Both the position numbers and the translations under genes were made by a program. 51,022 nt of DNA, taken from positions 1 through 51,022 of the forward strand of contig NZ_LWGL01000005.1 in the NCBI RefSeq assembly GCF_001722485.1, in the 5' to 3' direction. Below the pieces are notes generated by a model. That model was not told the DNA's origin and did not search any database. It saw only the letters and a program-made list of their open reading frames with translations. Below, one piece after another: positions 1 through 8,578 of the stretch (positions within the stretch are counted from its first letter, which is position 1; each line of letters begins with the position of its first letter). Source of the DNA: Cellulosimicrobium cellulans. Its GTDB lineage: Bacteria; Actinomycetota; Actinomycetes; Actinomycetales; Cellulomonadaceae.

Positions 1-513
1 GCCGTCGGCACCGCCCGCGCCGGGACCTGCGGTGCCCGGACCACCGGTGCCGGGCTCCTCGCCGTCGCCGGGCGGCGTCGGCAGCCCGCCGGCGGCGACG
101 ACCGTGAACGGCGCGGAGAGCACCTCGGCGCCGGTCGCGCGGGCCGTCACGCGGATGCGGTGCACACCGGGGGCGGTGTCGTCCGGGAGCCTCGTCGTGA
201 GCTCGAACGCGCCGTCGGTGCCGGCCGTGGCCGTCCCGAGCGGGGCCGGCCCGGCGAGCAGCGCGACGTCGTGCCCGGACCCGGGCGCATGGCCGCGCCC
301 CCGCACGACGAGCGGACCGCCGGGCACGAGCGGCTCGTCGCCGAGGACCACGCCCACCTCGGGGACGTCGCGCTCGTCGATCTCGACCGTGACCTGGACG
401 CCCTCGCCGGACGGCCCGGGGTCGCCCCGGTCCTGGGCAGCGACGGCGGTGCCGGTCGTCGTGAGGGCGGCGGTGAGCAGCGCGGCGGCGAGGAGCCGTC
501 TGGTGGTCGTCAC
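1..513 (-). CDS. Secreted surface protein with Ig-like domain, C-terminally cut by the window edge
   Basis: The frame opens with GTG at 513 and stays open to base 1, so 171 codons are seen and the C-terminus is missing. The N-terminus reads as a signal peptide: TTTRRLL followed by an Ala/Leu/Thr-rich core ending near AVAA-QD. About 100 residues of beta-rich sequence follow, resembling the Ig-like modules of actinobacterial wall proteins (LVVRGRGHAPGSGHDV, then TDGAFELTTRLPDD, then PGVHRIRVTA). The visible end is a Pro/Gly-rich linker (GDGEEPGTGGPG), typical of a spacer before a membrane anchor or LPXTG signal; that anchor is not in view. Only a weak AAGG lies before the start. A long perfect palindrome lies about 50 bp upstream. 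Its function is unknown, and its link to the arabinan genes next door is unproven. Confidence 0.65.
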   Translation of the reverse strand, partial: MTTTRRLLAAALLTAALTTTGTAVAAQDRGDPGPSGEGVQVTVEIDERDVPEVGVVLGDEPLVPGGPLVVRGRGHAPGSGHDVALLAGPAPLGTATAGTDGAFELTTRLPDDTAPGVHRIRVTARATGAEVLSAPFTVVAAGGLPTPPGDGEEPGTGGPGTAGPGAGGADG

Positions 514-563
514 GCGGTGAACCTTGTCGTCGAGCCCGGAGGGCAGCCGTGGGCCCCCCGGTC

Positions 564-587
564 CCGACTGGACGGCCGTCCAGTCGG
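564..587. promoter_or_regulatory. 24-bp perfect palindrome, candidate repressor operator
   Basis: The 24 bases are identical to their reverse complement, with core TGGACGGCCGTCCA. The site has no loop, so it reads more like a dimer-binding site than a terminator. It lies 51 bp upstream of the GTG at 513, where a promoter for that gene would be. Short palindromes of the TGGAC-GTCCA kind are common TetR-family operators, but no TetR gene is in the window, so the regulator is unknown. The motif was not seen elsewhere in the window. Confidence 0.45.
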
Positions 588-665
588 CGCTCATCCTGCC
601 ATGGCGGCACCGCCCGCGCACACCCCCGCGCGAGGGTCTTCCGCGCGCTCACCTGCGACGACGAA

Positions 666-705
666 CGCCCGGCCCGCACCCCCACAAGGGGGCACGTGCC
701 GGGCG
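666..705 (-). terminator. Hairpin terminator after the first GH43 gene
   Basis: An 8-bp arm CGCCCGGC at 666-673 pairs with GCCGGGCG at 698-705, and inside it CCCCC pairs with GGGGG around an ACAA loop. It starts 26 bp past the stop codon of the GH43 gene on the minus strand. There is no T-tract, as usual in GC-rich actinobacteria. Confidence 0.55.
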
Positions 706-731
706 CTGTCCGGGCGTCGAGCGTCCGGGAG

Positions 732-3320
732 TCAGCCGCAGGCGAGCGCGTCGAACGCGCTCTCGCGCGACGTCGTCACCTCGGTGCCGTCGACGGTCGC
801 CACGCCGGTGACGGTGACGTTCCCCGCGGGCGCCGACGTCGAGCGCACCGCGAAGGCGTGGTACGCCGACCTCCCCGGCGCGACGTCGTCGAACGTCCGG
901 GTCCCGTACGGGGTCTCCAGCGTGACGTCGACCGGCACGTCCTCGCCGTGCGTCGCGCGGACCGCGACGTACGCCTTGCCGGCGAGGCAGCGCGGCGACA
1001 CCTCGACGTCGACCGCCAGCTCCGGTGCCGGCTCCTCGTCGCCGTACGCGGCGAGCAGCGCGGCGTGCTCGGCCGCCGTGATCGGCAGCACCGTGCCGTG
1101 GCGCGGGCTGCTGGGCAGCTGCGCGTCGACGGACGTCCACACGCCGGACTCCAGGTCCGTGGACTCGAGAGGCATGTAGCCCTGGCCGCCGTGGTAGCTC
1201 GGCTGGTCGACGAAGAGGTACCACTTCTCCTCGGTGTTCGACTTGAACACCGTCGGGCCCTCGCCCGCCGTGAGGGTGCCGCCCCACGGGTTCGGCTGGC
1301 CGTAGCCGATCTTCTCCGCGATGAGCTCCCAGTCGGTCGAGCGCAGGTCGGTCGACTTCTCGAGGCGCGGGATCATGTACGCCTCGTCCTTGGTGAAGCG
1401 GTAGTACGTGCCCTCGTGCTCGACGATCGACGAGTCGATCATGCCGAGGCCGTTGCCGCGCTTCTCGTCGATCCACACCTGCGGCTCGCTGAACGTCACG
1501 AAGTCGCGCGTCGTGGCGTACATCATGCGCTGGTAGGAGTCGGCGATGCGGCGGTTCGTCGTGTCCGTCGTCGGGTAGAGCGCGGAGGCCCAGTAGACGA
1601 TGTACTCGCCGCGCTCGGCGTCCCAGAACGCCTCGGGCGCCCAGGTGTTGCCCGCGTACTCGCTCGAGACGGTGACCATGCGCTGCTCGGACCAGTTCAC
1701 GAGGTCCGTCGACTCCCAGATCATGAGTGCGCGCGAGCCGCGCTCCTGCGCGTTGGCGAAGTTGTTGCCGCCGTAGATGCGCAGGTCGGTCGCGAGCAGG
1801 TAGAACCGGTCGCCCTCGGGCGAGCGGATGATGAACGGGTCGCGCAGGCCCTTCTCGCCGAGCGAGGAGGTGAGCACCGGCTCCGCGTCGTTGAGCTCGA
1901 GCCAGCTCAGCGGGTCGTTGCCCTCGCTCACGCTGAAGTAGACGGACTCGCCGTCGGGCGTGCTCTCCCCCTCGAAGTACGGGAAGAAGTACCCCTCGTA
2001 GTCGGCGTCCGCCGGGCTCGGGAGCACCGTCGCGTCGTACGTGTGCGTCGCGGTCGCGCCGTCCTTCGTGGCGGTCACCGTGAGCTGCACGACGACGGCC
2101 TCCTCGCCGTGCGCAGGGCGCGTCACCTCTCCCGTGGCCGAGACGGTCGCCGCGTCGGACGTCGCCCAGCTGAGGGACGAGCCGTTCTCCCCGGTGGCCG
2201 GCAGCGTGAGGTTGCCGCGCACGTCGTCGAGGTGCGGGATCACCACGTGCTCGGCGTCCCACTGCGCGGCCTCGGCGGGCTCGAGCTGCGCGAGCACGGT
2301 CACCGCGAAGGTCGCGGTCCGGGTCACGGCGCCGCGCGTCACCGTGGCGGTGAGCGTCACCGTCGCGTCGTCCGCGCCGGCCGCGGGCCGCGTGACCTTC
2401 CCGGCCGTGGAGACCACGGCCTCGTCGGACGAGGTCCACGTGATCGCCGAGCCCTGGGCGCCCGTCGTCGGCAGCGCGAGGTCGGCCGTGACCGCGCTCG
2501 TGTCGCCCAGGTCGAGCGCCGCGACGTCGGCGTCGGCCGCCGCCGTCGACGTCTCGGCCGCGAGCTGCGAGGCCTCGGCCGCGGTGACCGCCCGGTCGTA
2601 GAGGCGGAAGTCGCGGACCTGGCCCTTGAGGTACCGGTCGGCCGAGTACAGCGAGCGCCCGACGTAGTTGGCGGTCGTCTGCCCGCCGCCGATCTGGCCG
2701 GGGTCGGTCGTGACGTTCGTGGCCTGGCGGACCTGCACGCCGTCCTCGTAGAGCGTCGCCGTGGTGCCCGAGAGCGTCCACGTGAGCGTCTTCCAGACGC
2801 CGCGCGTGAGGTTCGAGCCCTTGGTGACGGTCTGCTCGGTGGACCAGTTGCCGGTCGCGATCGACGTCCGGTACGCGTTGCCCGTCGTGAACAGGTAGCC
2901 GTTGCCCGCCGTGCCGCTCGTGTTCCCCAGCCCGTAGACGAAGTACGGCGTGCCCTGGGTCGGGTCGACGAGCACGTCGAGGCTCACCGTGGCGTCGGTG
3001 ATCCCGGCGAGCAGGTGGTCCGGCAGGTCGACGTAGTCGTCCGTGCCGTCGAGCGCGAGGCCGTCGGGGGTCGCCGTCGCGCCGTGCACAGTGGCCGGGC
3101 CGAACGTCGATCCCTCGGCGAGGTTCGCCGTCGTGCTGCCCGTGGTGCTGGCCGCGTCCAGCGGGTACCACGCGACGAGCCCCTCGTCCGTGGGGCCGCC
3201 CACGTCGGCGGCCGCCGGCGCGGTGGCGGCCGCGAGCATCGTCGCGGTGAGCGCGCCGACGAGCCCGACGGCGATGCCCGCCGTCCGGCGCCGTGGGGCG
3301 CGGGTCCTGAGTCCTGTCAT
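732..3320 (-). CDS. Secreted GH43 glycosidase with LamG and Ig-like domains (arabinan/arabinoxylan-active)
   Basis: 862 residues. ATG at 3320 has a strong GAGGAGAAGG ribosome site 6 nt upstream. Signal peptide about 1-40 ending at an AAA-D site. Domains in order: LamG/concanavalin-like jelly roll (about 45-255), two atrophied bacterial Ig-like repeats (about 258-345 and 350-445, each with a WTSSD/WATSD motif), a GH43 five-bladed propeller (about 450-760), and a C-terminal domain (768-862) shared with three other enzymes here. Likely catalytic base D494 in GLRDPF and acid E687 in AGEGPTVF. By family and context it should act outside the cell on arabinofuranosyl or related linkages, but GH43 is polyspecific and the substrate cannot be read from sequence. 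It follows the tandem-GH43 gene at a 117-bp gap containing a large hairpin, and is probably cotranscribed with it. Confidence 0.9.
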   Translation of the reverse strand: MTGLRTRAPRRRTAGIAVGLVGALTATMLAAATAPAAADVGGPTDEGLVAWYPLDAASTTGSTTANLAEGSTFGPATVHGATATPDGLALDGTDDYVDLPDHLLAGITDATVSLDVLVDPTQGTPYFVYGLGNTSGTAGNGYLFTTGNAYRTSIATGNWSTEQTVTKGSNLTRGVWKTLTWTLSGTTATLYEDGVQVRQATNVTTDPGQIGGGQTTANYVGRSLYSADRYLKGQVRDFRLYDRAVTAAEASQLAAETSTAAADADVAALDLGDTSAVTADLALPTTGAQGSAITWTSSDEAVVSTAGKVTRPAAGADDATVTLTATVTRGAVTRTATFAVTVLAQLEPAEAAQWDAEHVVIPHLDDVRGNLTLPATGENGSSLSWATSDAATVSATGEVTRPAHGEEAVVVQLTVTATKDGATATHTYDATVLPSPADADYEGYFFPYFEGESTPDGESVYFSVSEGNDPLSWLELNDAEPVLTSSLGEKGLRDPFIIRSPEGDRFYLLATDLRIYGGNNFANAQERGSRALMIWESTDLVNWSEQRMVTVSSEYAGNTWAPEAFWDAERGEYIVYWASALYPTTDTTNRRIADSYQRMMYATTRDFVTFSEPQVWIDEKRGNGLGMIDSSIVEHEGTYYRFTKDEAYMIPRLEKSTDLRSTDWELIAEKIGYGQPNPWGGTLTAGEGPTVFKSNTEEKWYLFVDQPSYHGGQGYMPLESTDLESGVWTSVDAQLPSSPRHGTVLPITAAEHAALLAAYGDEEPAPELAVDVEVSPRCLAGKAYVAVRATHGEDVPVDVTLETPYGTRTFDDVAPGRSAYHAFAVRSTSAPAGNVTVTGVATVDGTEVTTSRESAFDALACG
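2586..3053 (-). repeat. LamG-encoding duplicated segment, copy 1
   Basis: This stretch encodes most of the LamG domain of the 862-residue GH43 protein. It is nearly collinear, offset 2355 bp, with 4941-5408 in the neighbouring gene. By eye the DNA match is high, with long shared stretches such as NGYLFTTGNAYRTSIATGNW and GRSLYS-DRYLKG-VRDFR at the protein level. This suggests a recent duplication or gene conversion between the two enzymes. Confidence 0.7.
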
Positions 3321-3365
3321 GTCGTCCTTCTCCTCGTCGAGATGGGAAACCGTGCGGTCGTGGAC

Positions 3366-3437
3366 CGCGAGATAGAGGTTTCGCGCCGAGGTAGAGGGAT
3401 ATCTCCCTCTACCTCGGCGGAAGCCCTCTATCTCGCG
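3366..3437 (-). terminator. 72-bp nested palindrome between the two GH43 genes
   Basis: The outer arms (13 bp) are CGCGAGATAGAGG at 3366-3378 and its complement at 3425-3437. The inner arms (16 bp, core GAGGTAGAGGGA) are 3384-3399 and 3404-3419, with a TATC loop. All arms share one centre, 3401.5, so the RNA would fold into one long hairpin with a small internal loop. The outer and inner arms also resemble each other (GAGATAGAGG against GAGGTAGAGG). The element starts at the base after the TGA of the upstream gene, so it could act as a terminator, attenuator or 3'-stabiliser. It could also be a mobile REP-like palindrome. It is visibly less GC-rich than its surroundings. Confidence 0.75.
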
Positions 3438-6400
3438 TCAGCAGGTGGCCGCGTCGTACGCGACCTCGTACTCGGTGGTGACGGGCTTGCCGTCGAGCAC
3501 CGCGGTGCCCGTGACCGTCGCCGTGCCGGCCGCGACCGACGCCGCGCGGACCGGGAACGACTGGTACGCGGACCTCCCCGGCGCGACGTCGGCGACGACC
3601 TTCTCGCCGAACGGCGTCGTGAGCGTGACGTCCGCGGGCACGTCGCCCGCGTTCGTCGCGCGGACCGCGAGGTAGACCTTGCCGGCGAGGCACCGCGGGG
3701 CAGCCTCGACGGTGAGCTCGACCTCGGGCTGCGGGGCGACGTCGACCGGGTCGACGCTCTCGAGCGTCGGCGTGACCGTCTCGATGAGGCCGTCCTCACC
3801 GAAGGTCAGGCGGTCGATCGTCGTCTCGCGGTTGGTGCCGTTGCCGCCGGGGATCGCGAAGCGGTGGTACGCGATGTACCAGTCGTCCGTGCCGGCGACG
3901 TTGAGGATCGAGCTGTGCCCGGTCCCGAGGATGCCCTGCGACGGGTCCTTCTCGAGGATGACGCCGCGGTAGGTCCACGGGCCCTCCATGCTCGTCGCCG
4001 TGGCGTACCCCACGCGGTAGTTCGGCGACCCGGTGTCGTCGATCGAGTACGTGAGGTGGTAGATCCCGTCGCGGAAGTTCACGAACAGGCCCTCGCGGAA
4101 GTCCGTCAGCCCCGGGATGCGGCGCAGCGTGTCCTGCTCGATCGACGTCATGTCGTCGGACAGCTCGGCCATGACCGGGCCGTTCGACGGGCCGCCGTTG
4201 CCCCACAGGAGCCAGTACTTCCCGGTCTGCGGGTCGTGGAACGCCGCCGGGTCGATGGCCTGGCCCGAGGCGATCGCCTCGCCGTTGGTGATCATCGCCG
4301 TCGGCTCCGCGGTGAACGGCCCCTCGGGGCTGTCGGCCACCGCGACGCCGATCGTCTTGCGGTTGTACGTCGGGTTGTGGCCCGAGAAGTAGAAGTAGTA
4401 CTTCCCGTCCCGCTCGATGATCGTCGGCGCCCACGCGTTGCCGGTCGCCCACGGGACGTTCCCGTTCGCGCCGTCGAGCGTGAGGAACGGCTCCTCCGAG
4501 CGCTCCCAGTCGACGAGGTCGGTGGACTTCCAGACGTAGAAGTCCTTGCCGCCCCAGCCGGGCGTGCCGTCGGTCGTCGCGTAGAGGTAGAACGTGTCGC
4601 CGAACTGCGCGATGTTCGGGTCCGCGTACCTCCCCGGCAGGACCGGGCTGTTCATCTCCTTCGCCTGGACCGTCCACGTGCGCGACGACCCGTCCGGCCC
4701 GGTCACGGTGTACTCGACCGGCGCGGTGAAGTCGTGCGTCGACCCGTTCTCCGGCGACACCGTCGCGCGCGGCGAGACGGCGAGCACCGGCGCGAGCGCC
4801 GTGAGATCCGTGCCCGGCTCGACCGGGAGCGTGACCGTCGAGCTCGCCCCGTCGACGATCGCGGGCACCTTGAGCGCGTCGAGCTCGGCGCCCGTGACGG
4901 CCGTGTGGTCGGCGCCGACCTGGAACACCTCGTCGGCCGTGAGCGCGCGGTCGTAGACCCGGAAGTCGCGCACCGAGCCCTTGAGGTACCGGTCGCCCGA
5001 GTACAGCGAGCGGCCGATGTAGTTCGCGAGCGTCGACCCGTTCCCGATGTCCTCGGGGTCGATGGTGACGTTCTGCTGGCGGGCCACCTCGACGCCGTCC
5101 TCGTAGAGCACGGCGGTCGTGCCCTCGAGCGTGTACGTGAGGTGCTTCCAGACGCCGCGCTGCAGGTCGGCGTTCTTGCTCACCGTCTGCTCGGTGTTCC
5201 AGTTGCCCGTCGCGATGGACGTCCGGTAGGCGTTGCCCGTCGTGAAGAGGTAGCCGTTGCCCGCCGACCCGCTCGAGTTCCCGAGGCCGTAGACGAAGTA
5301 CGGCGTCGCCTGGTCCGTCGCGATCTTCACGTCGAGGCTCACGGTGATGTCGGTAAGGCCGGCGAGCAGGTGATCGGGCAGGTCGACGTAGTCGTCCGTG
5401 CCGTCGAGGGTCACGCCTTCGCCGTTCCCGCTGAAGGCCGCGCCGCCCATGAGCGTCGCCGCGCCGATCCTGGCGTCGGGCGCGGAGTTGGCCGCCGTCG
5501 TGCCGCTCGCCTCGTCGAGCGCGTACCGCACGACGAGGCCCGGGATCTCCTCGGTCACCTCCACCGCGACGTACGCGGTGCGCGACCCGTCGGCCGTCGT
5601 CGCGGTGACCATGGCGTGGCCCTCGCCGACGCCGCTGACGAGGCCGTCGGCCGAGACCGTGGCGACGGCCTCGTCGTCGGACGCCCACGTGATCGCGCGG
5701 GCGCTCGCGTTGGCCGGCGTGACGGTCGCGGTGAGCTGCCGCGTGCCGCCGACCCCCACCTGGACGGACTCGGGGGTGACGCTGAGACCCTCGACCGGCA
5801 CCGCCTCGTCCGTGACCGTGACGACCGCGCGGGCGCGCACGCTCACGCCGCCGCCCAGCGAGCCGCCGACCTCGAACGTGCCGGGCTGCGCGTACGACGC
5901 CGGGTCGACGGCGTCCCACGTGACGTCGGCCGGGCCGGTGGACCCGTCCGCGTAGTGCGCGGTGACCTGCGCGGGCAGGACCGGCTCGGAGCCGGTCTCG
6001 ACCGTGACCGCGACGTCCTCGACGGACTCGACGAACGCGTCCGGCTGGTACGCCTTCAGCAGGCGGTCATACTCGGCCTGCGTCACCGGGAGCACCGTGC
6101 CGTGGCGCGGGCGCGAGGGCATTTGGTAGTCGGTGGACATGGTCCACTCCGCCGCGTCGAGGGAGGTCGACTCGAACGGCACGTAGCCGCGACCGCCGAA
6201 CTCGTCGATGAACAGGTACCACTTGTCCTCGGTGTTCGACCTGAAGATCGTCGGGCCCTCGCCCTGGTTGATGCCGCCGCTGATCGAGTTCGCCTTGCCG
6301 ATGCAGTCGGTGACGTACTCCCAGTCGGTCGAGAGCAGCTCCTCCGAGCGCTCCGCGAGGATGAACTTCGAGCACGGCGTGGAGGACGTGTTGTTCCGCT

Positions 6401-8378
6401 CGTCCTTGGTGAACCGGTAGAACGTGCCGTCGTCGTCCTGCGCGACGGTCGAGTCGATGACCGAGTAGCCCGGGTCGACCCACACCTTCGCCTCGGAGAA
6501 CGTCACGAAGTCGCGCGTCGTCGCGTACATCATGCGGTTGTAGCTGTTCCCGGTGTGCTGCGGGTCGTCCTCGGCGTAGAGCTTCGACGCCCAGAACACG
6601 ACGTACGCGTCGATCGACTCGTCGTAGTACGCCTCCGGCGCCCACGTGTTGCCCGCGGTCTCCGGCGAGACCTCGACGAGGCGCTGGTCGGTCCAGTTCA
6701 CGAGGTCCGTGGACTCCCACACCATGATCGACCGCGAGCCGTGCCGCTGCGCCGCGTCCCAGCCGTTGCCGTCGTAGATCCGCAGGTCGGTGGCGATCTG
6801 GTAGAACTTGTCGCCCTCGGGCGAGCGGATGATGAACGGGTCGCGCAGACCCTTCTCGCCGAGCTCCGACGTCAGCACCGGCTGGTTGTCGTTGAGGTTC
6901 CGGTACTTCAGCGGGTCGTTGCCCTGGCTCAGGCCGAAGTACACCTGCTCGCCCGTGGCGGTGCCCTCGCCGACGAAGTACGAGAAGAGGTAGCCCTCGA
7001 GCTCCTCCTGCTGCGGCAAGGGCGGCACGTGGGCCGTGAGCTCGCGCGTCGCGGTCGCCGCGCCGACGGTGGCCGTCGCGGTGAGCGTGACGGTCTCGGC
7101 GTCCTCGCCGTGCGCGGGGCGCGTCACCTCGCCGGTCGGCGTGATCGTGCCCGACGACGACGCCCAGCTCACGCTCGCGCCGTGCAGGCCGGTCGTGGGC
7201 AGGGTCAGGTGGCCGCGCACGTCGTCGAGGTTCGGGACCTCGACCGCCGCGACGGCAGCCTCCGCCTTCGCCTGGTCGCCGTCGCCCGGGAGCACGGTGA
7301 CCTCGAAGGCCCGCGTCGCGCTCGCGCCGCGCAGCGCGACCGTCGCGGTGAGGGTCGCGGTCGCGGGCTCCTCGTCCGCGGCGGGACGGGTCACGGTGCC
7401 GTCGGCCGCGACGACGCCGTCGTCCGACGACGCCCACGTCACGGCGGACCCGCCGACGCCCTTCGCGGGCAGCGCGAGGTCCGTGACGACGGCGCTCGTG
7501 TCGCCGAGGTCGAGCGCCGCGGCGTCGGCCTGCACGGCGTCTGCCGCGCCGTCGGCGGCGAGCCCGGCGACCTCCTGCGCGGTGAGCGCGCGGTCGTACA
7601 GCCGGAAGTCCTTCATGCGGCCCTTGAAGAGGTTGTCCGCGGCGTACGCCGACTTCCCGAGGAAGTTGGCAGTCGTGGTGCCGCCGCCGATCGCACCCGG
7701 CGTGATGGTGACCGCGGTGTTCTGCCCGATCTGCGCGCCGTCCTCGTAGAGGCGCGCGGTGCCGCCGGCGAGCGTGTAGGTGATGGTCTTCCACACGCCG
7801 CGCTGCAGCGCGCCGGCCGGGGCCTTCGCCGTGTTCTGCTCACGGCCCCACGCGAGGTCGGAGATGCTCGCGCGGTAGTTCGCGTCGCCCGTCGAGAACA
7901 GGTAGCCGTTCCCCGACTGCGGGGTGCCGACGGCCGGGTTCCCGAGGTTGTAGAAGAAGTAGTTGCCCGAGAGCGACGGGTCGACCCAGACGTCGGCGCT
8001 CACCGTCACGGCGTCCGTGCCGGCGAGCAGGTCGTCGGGCAGGTCCACGTGGTTGGTCCCCGCGAAGGCGAGCCCCTGGCCCTCTCGCCAGCCGCCCCCG
8101 CTGCCGGCGAGGGTGGCGTCGAGCCCGTTGCCGGACGCGTCGCGCGCCACGGTCCCCGAGGTCTCGTCGAGCGGCAACCACAGGCGGAGCCCGTCGGCGG
8201 GTGCGGCCGCGACCACGTCGGCGGCGAGCGCGGAGGTGGCCGGCCCGGTCGTCGCGGTGGCGTGCGCGGCGGTCGCCAGCGGCGCGACCAGGGCGAGACC
8301 GAGGGCGCCGGCGAGCGCGCGCCGACGGGCGCGCGGCGCGGGCCGTCGGACGGGTGGAGGTGCATGGCGTGAGGTCAT
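3438..8378 (-). CDS. Secreted bifunctional enzyme with two GH43 catalytic domains
   Basis: 1646 residues. ATG at 8378 follows a GAGGAG ribosome site. Approximate order: signal peptide (1-45), LamG (60-265), two atrophied Ig-like repeats (285-460), GH43-A (470-760), Big_4-like (770-845), Big_2-like (850-930, LSVTPESVQVGVGG), second LamG (935-1150), DUF5018-like (1155-1230), GH43-B (1240-1545) and the shared C-terminal domain (1554-1646). GH43-A resembles the neighbouring enzyme, with base D513 and acid E707 in GEGPTIF. GH43-B is of another subfamily, with base D1253 in GRYADPN, a Q-A-I-D-P motif and acid E1429 in FREGLFV. Two different GH43 modules in one chain suggest attack on two linkages of one polymer; arabinan or arabinoxylan is the inferred substrate. 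A LacI-type operator lies at 8447-8460 upstream. Confidence 0.9.
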   Translation of the reverse strand: MTSRHAPPPVRRPAPRARRRALAGALGLALVAPLATAAHATATTGPATSALAADVVAAAPADGLRLWLPLDETSGTVARDASGNGLDATLAGSGGGWREGQGLAFAGTNHVDLPDDLLAGTDAVTVSADVWVDPSLSGNYFFYNLGNPAVGTPQSGNGYLFSTGDANYRASISDLAWGREQNTAKAPAGALQRGVWKTITYTLAGGTARLYEDGAQIGQNTAVTITPGAIGGGTTTANFLGKSAYAADNLFKGRMKDFRLYDRALTAQEVAGLAADGAADAVQADAAALDLGDTSAVVTDLALPAKGVGGSAVTWASSDDGVVAADGTVTRPAADEEPATATLTATVALRGASATRAFEVTVLPGDGDQAKAEAAVAAVEVPNLDDVRGHLTLPTTGLHGASVSWASSSGTITPTGEVTRPAHGEDAETVTLTATATVGAATATRELTAHVPPLPQQEELEGYLFSYFVGEGTATGEQVYFGLSQGNDPLKYRNLNDNQPVLTSELGEKGLRDPFIIRSPEGDKFYQIATDLRIYDGNGWDAAQRHGSRSIMVWESTDLVNWTDQRLVEVSPETAGNTWAPEAYYDESIDAYVVFWASKLYAEDDPQHTGNSYNRMMYATTRDFVTFSEAKVWVDPGYSVIDSTVAQDDDGTFYRFTKDERNNTSSTPCSKFILAERSEELLSTDWEYVTDCIGKANSISGGINQGEGPTIFRSNTEDKWYLFIDEFGGRGYVPFESTSLDAAEWTMSTDYQMPSRPRHGTVLPVTQAEYDRLLKAYQPDAFVESVEDVAVTVETGSEPVLPAQVTAHYADGSTGPADVTWDAVDPASYAQPGTFEVGGSLGGGVSVRARAVVTVTDEAVPVEGLSVTPESVQVGVGGTRQLTATVTPANASARAITWASDDEAVATVSADGLVSGVGEGHAMVTATTADGSRTAYVAVEVTEEIPGLVVRYALDEASGTTAANSAPDARIGAATLMGGAAFSGNGEGVTLDGTDDYVDLPDHLLAGLTDITVSLDVKIATDQATPYFVYGLGNSSGSAGNGYLFTTGNAYRTSIATGNWNTEQTVSKNADLQRGVWKHLTYTLEGTTAVLYEDGVEVARQQNVTIDPEDIGNGSTLANYIGRSLYSGDRYLKGSVRDFRVYDRALTADEVFQVGADHTAVTGAELDALKVPAIVDGASSTVTLPVEPGTDLTALAPVLAVSPRATVSPENGSTHDFTAPVEYTVTGPDGSSRTWTVQAKEMNSPVLPGRYADPNIAQFGDTFYLYATTDGTPGWGGKDFYVWKSTDLVDWERSEEPFLTLDGANGNVPWATGNAWAPTIIERDGKYYFYFSGHNPTYNRKTIGVAVADSPEGPFTAEPTAMITNGEAIASGQAIDPAAFHDPQTGKYWLLWGNGGPSNGPVMAELSDDMTSIEQDTLRRIPGLTDFREGLFVNFRDGIYHLTYSIDDTGSPNYRVGYATATSMEGPWTYRGVILEKDPSQGILGTGHSSILNVAGTDDWYIAYHRFAIPGGNGTNRETTIDRLTFGEDGLIETVTPTLESVDPVDVAPQPEVELTVEAAPRCLAGKVYLAVRATNAGDVPADVTLTTPFGEKVVADVAPGRSAYQSFPVRAASVAAGTATVTGTAVLDGKPVTTEYEVAYDAATC
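4941..5408 (-). repeat. LamG-encoding duplicated segment, copy 2
   Basis: This is the counterpart of 2586-3053, encoding the second LamG domain of the 1646-residue protein. The first LamG of that same protein is clearly more diverged, so the closest relative lies in the other gene. Confidence 0.7.
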
Positions 8379-8446
8379 CGATGACTCCTCGTCGTCGTGC
8401 CCCGGCGACGTCGCCGGGCGGCGCGGCCCGTCGTCGGACCGGTGGA

Positions 8447-8460
8447 TGTGAACGCTAACA
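8447..8460. promoter_or_regulatory. LacI-family operator upstream of the tandem GH43 gene
   Basis: TGTGAACGCTAACA, matching the 14-bp palindrome found upstream of GH51, the importer and araB. It lies 69 bp before the ATG at 8378. Read on the minus strand it contains TAGCGT, a possible -10 hexamer, but no good -35 is seen at 17 bp. Confidence 0.75.
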
Positions 8461-8578
8461 GGACCGCACAGGAAGGGACAGGCCGCGGCCCGGAGCGATC
8501 AGGAACGAACGGTGGGCCCGTGCCGTCCGGCCTCGTGGCCCGTCGGACCGGCCGCGAGGGTGAGGTCAGGTCCCGCGA

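Noticed and set aside
549-8372. A 2607-codon open frame on the plus strand
   Set aside because: It is antisense to the two GH43 genes. Its translation is Arg/Val/Gly/Asp-rich repetitive sequence without domains, an effect of near-total G/C third positions on the real strand.
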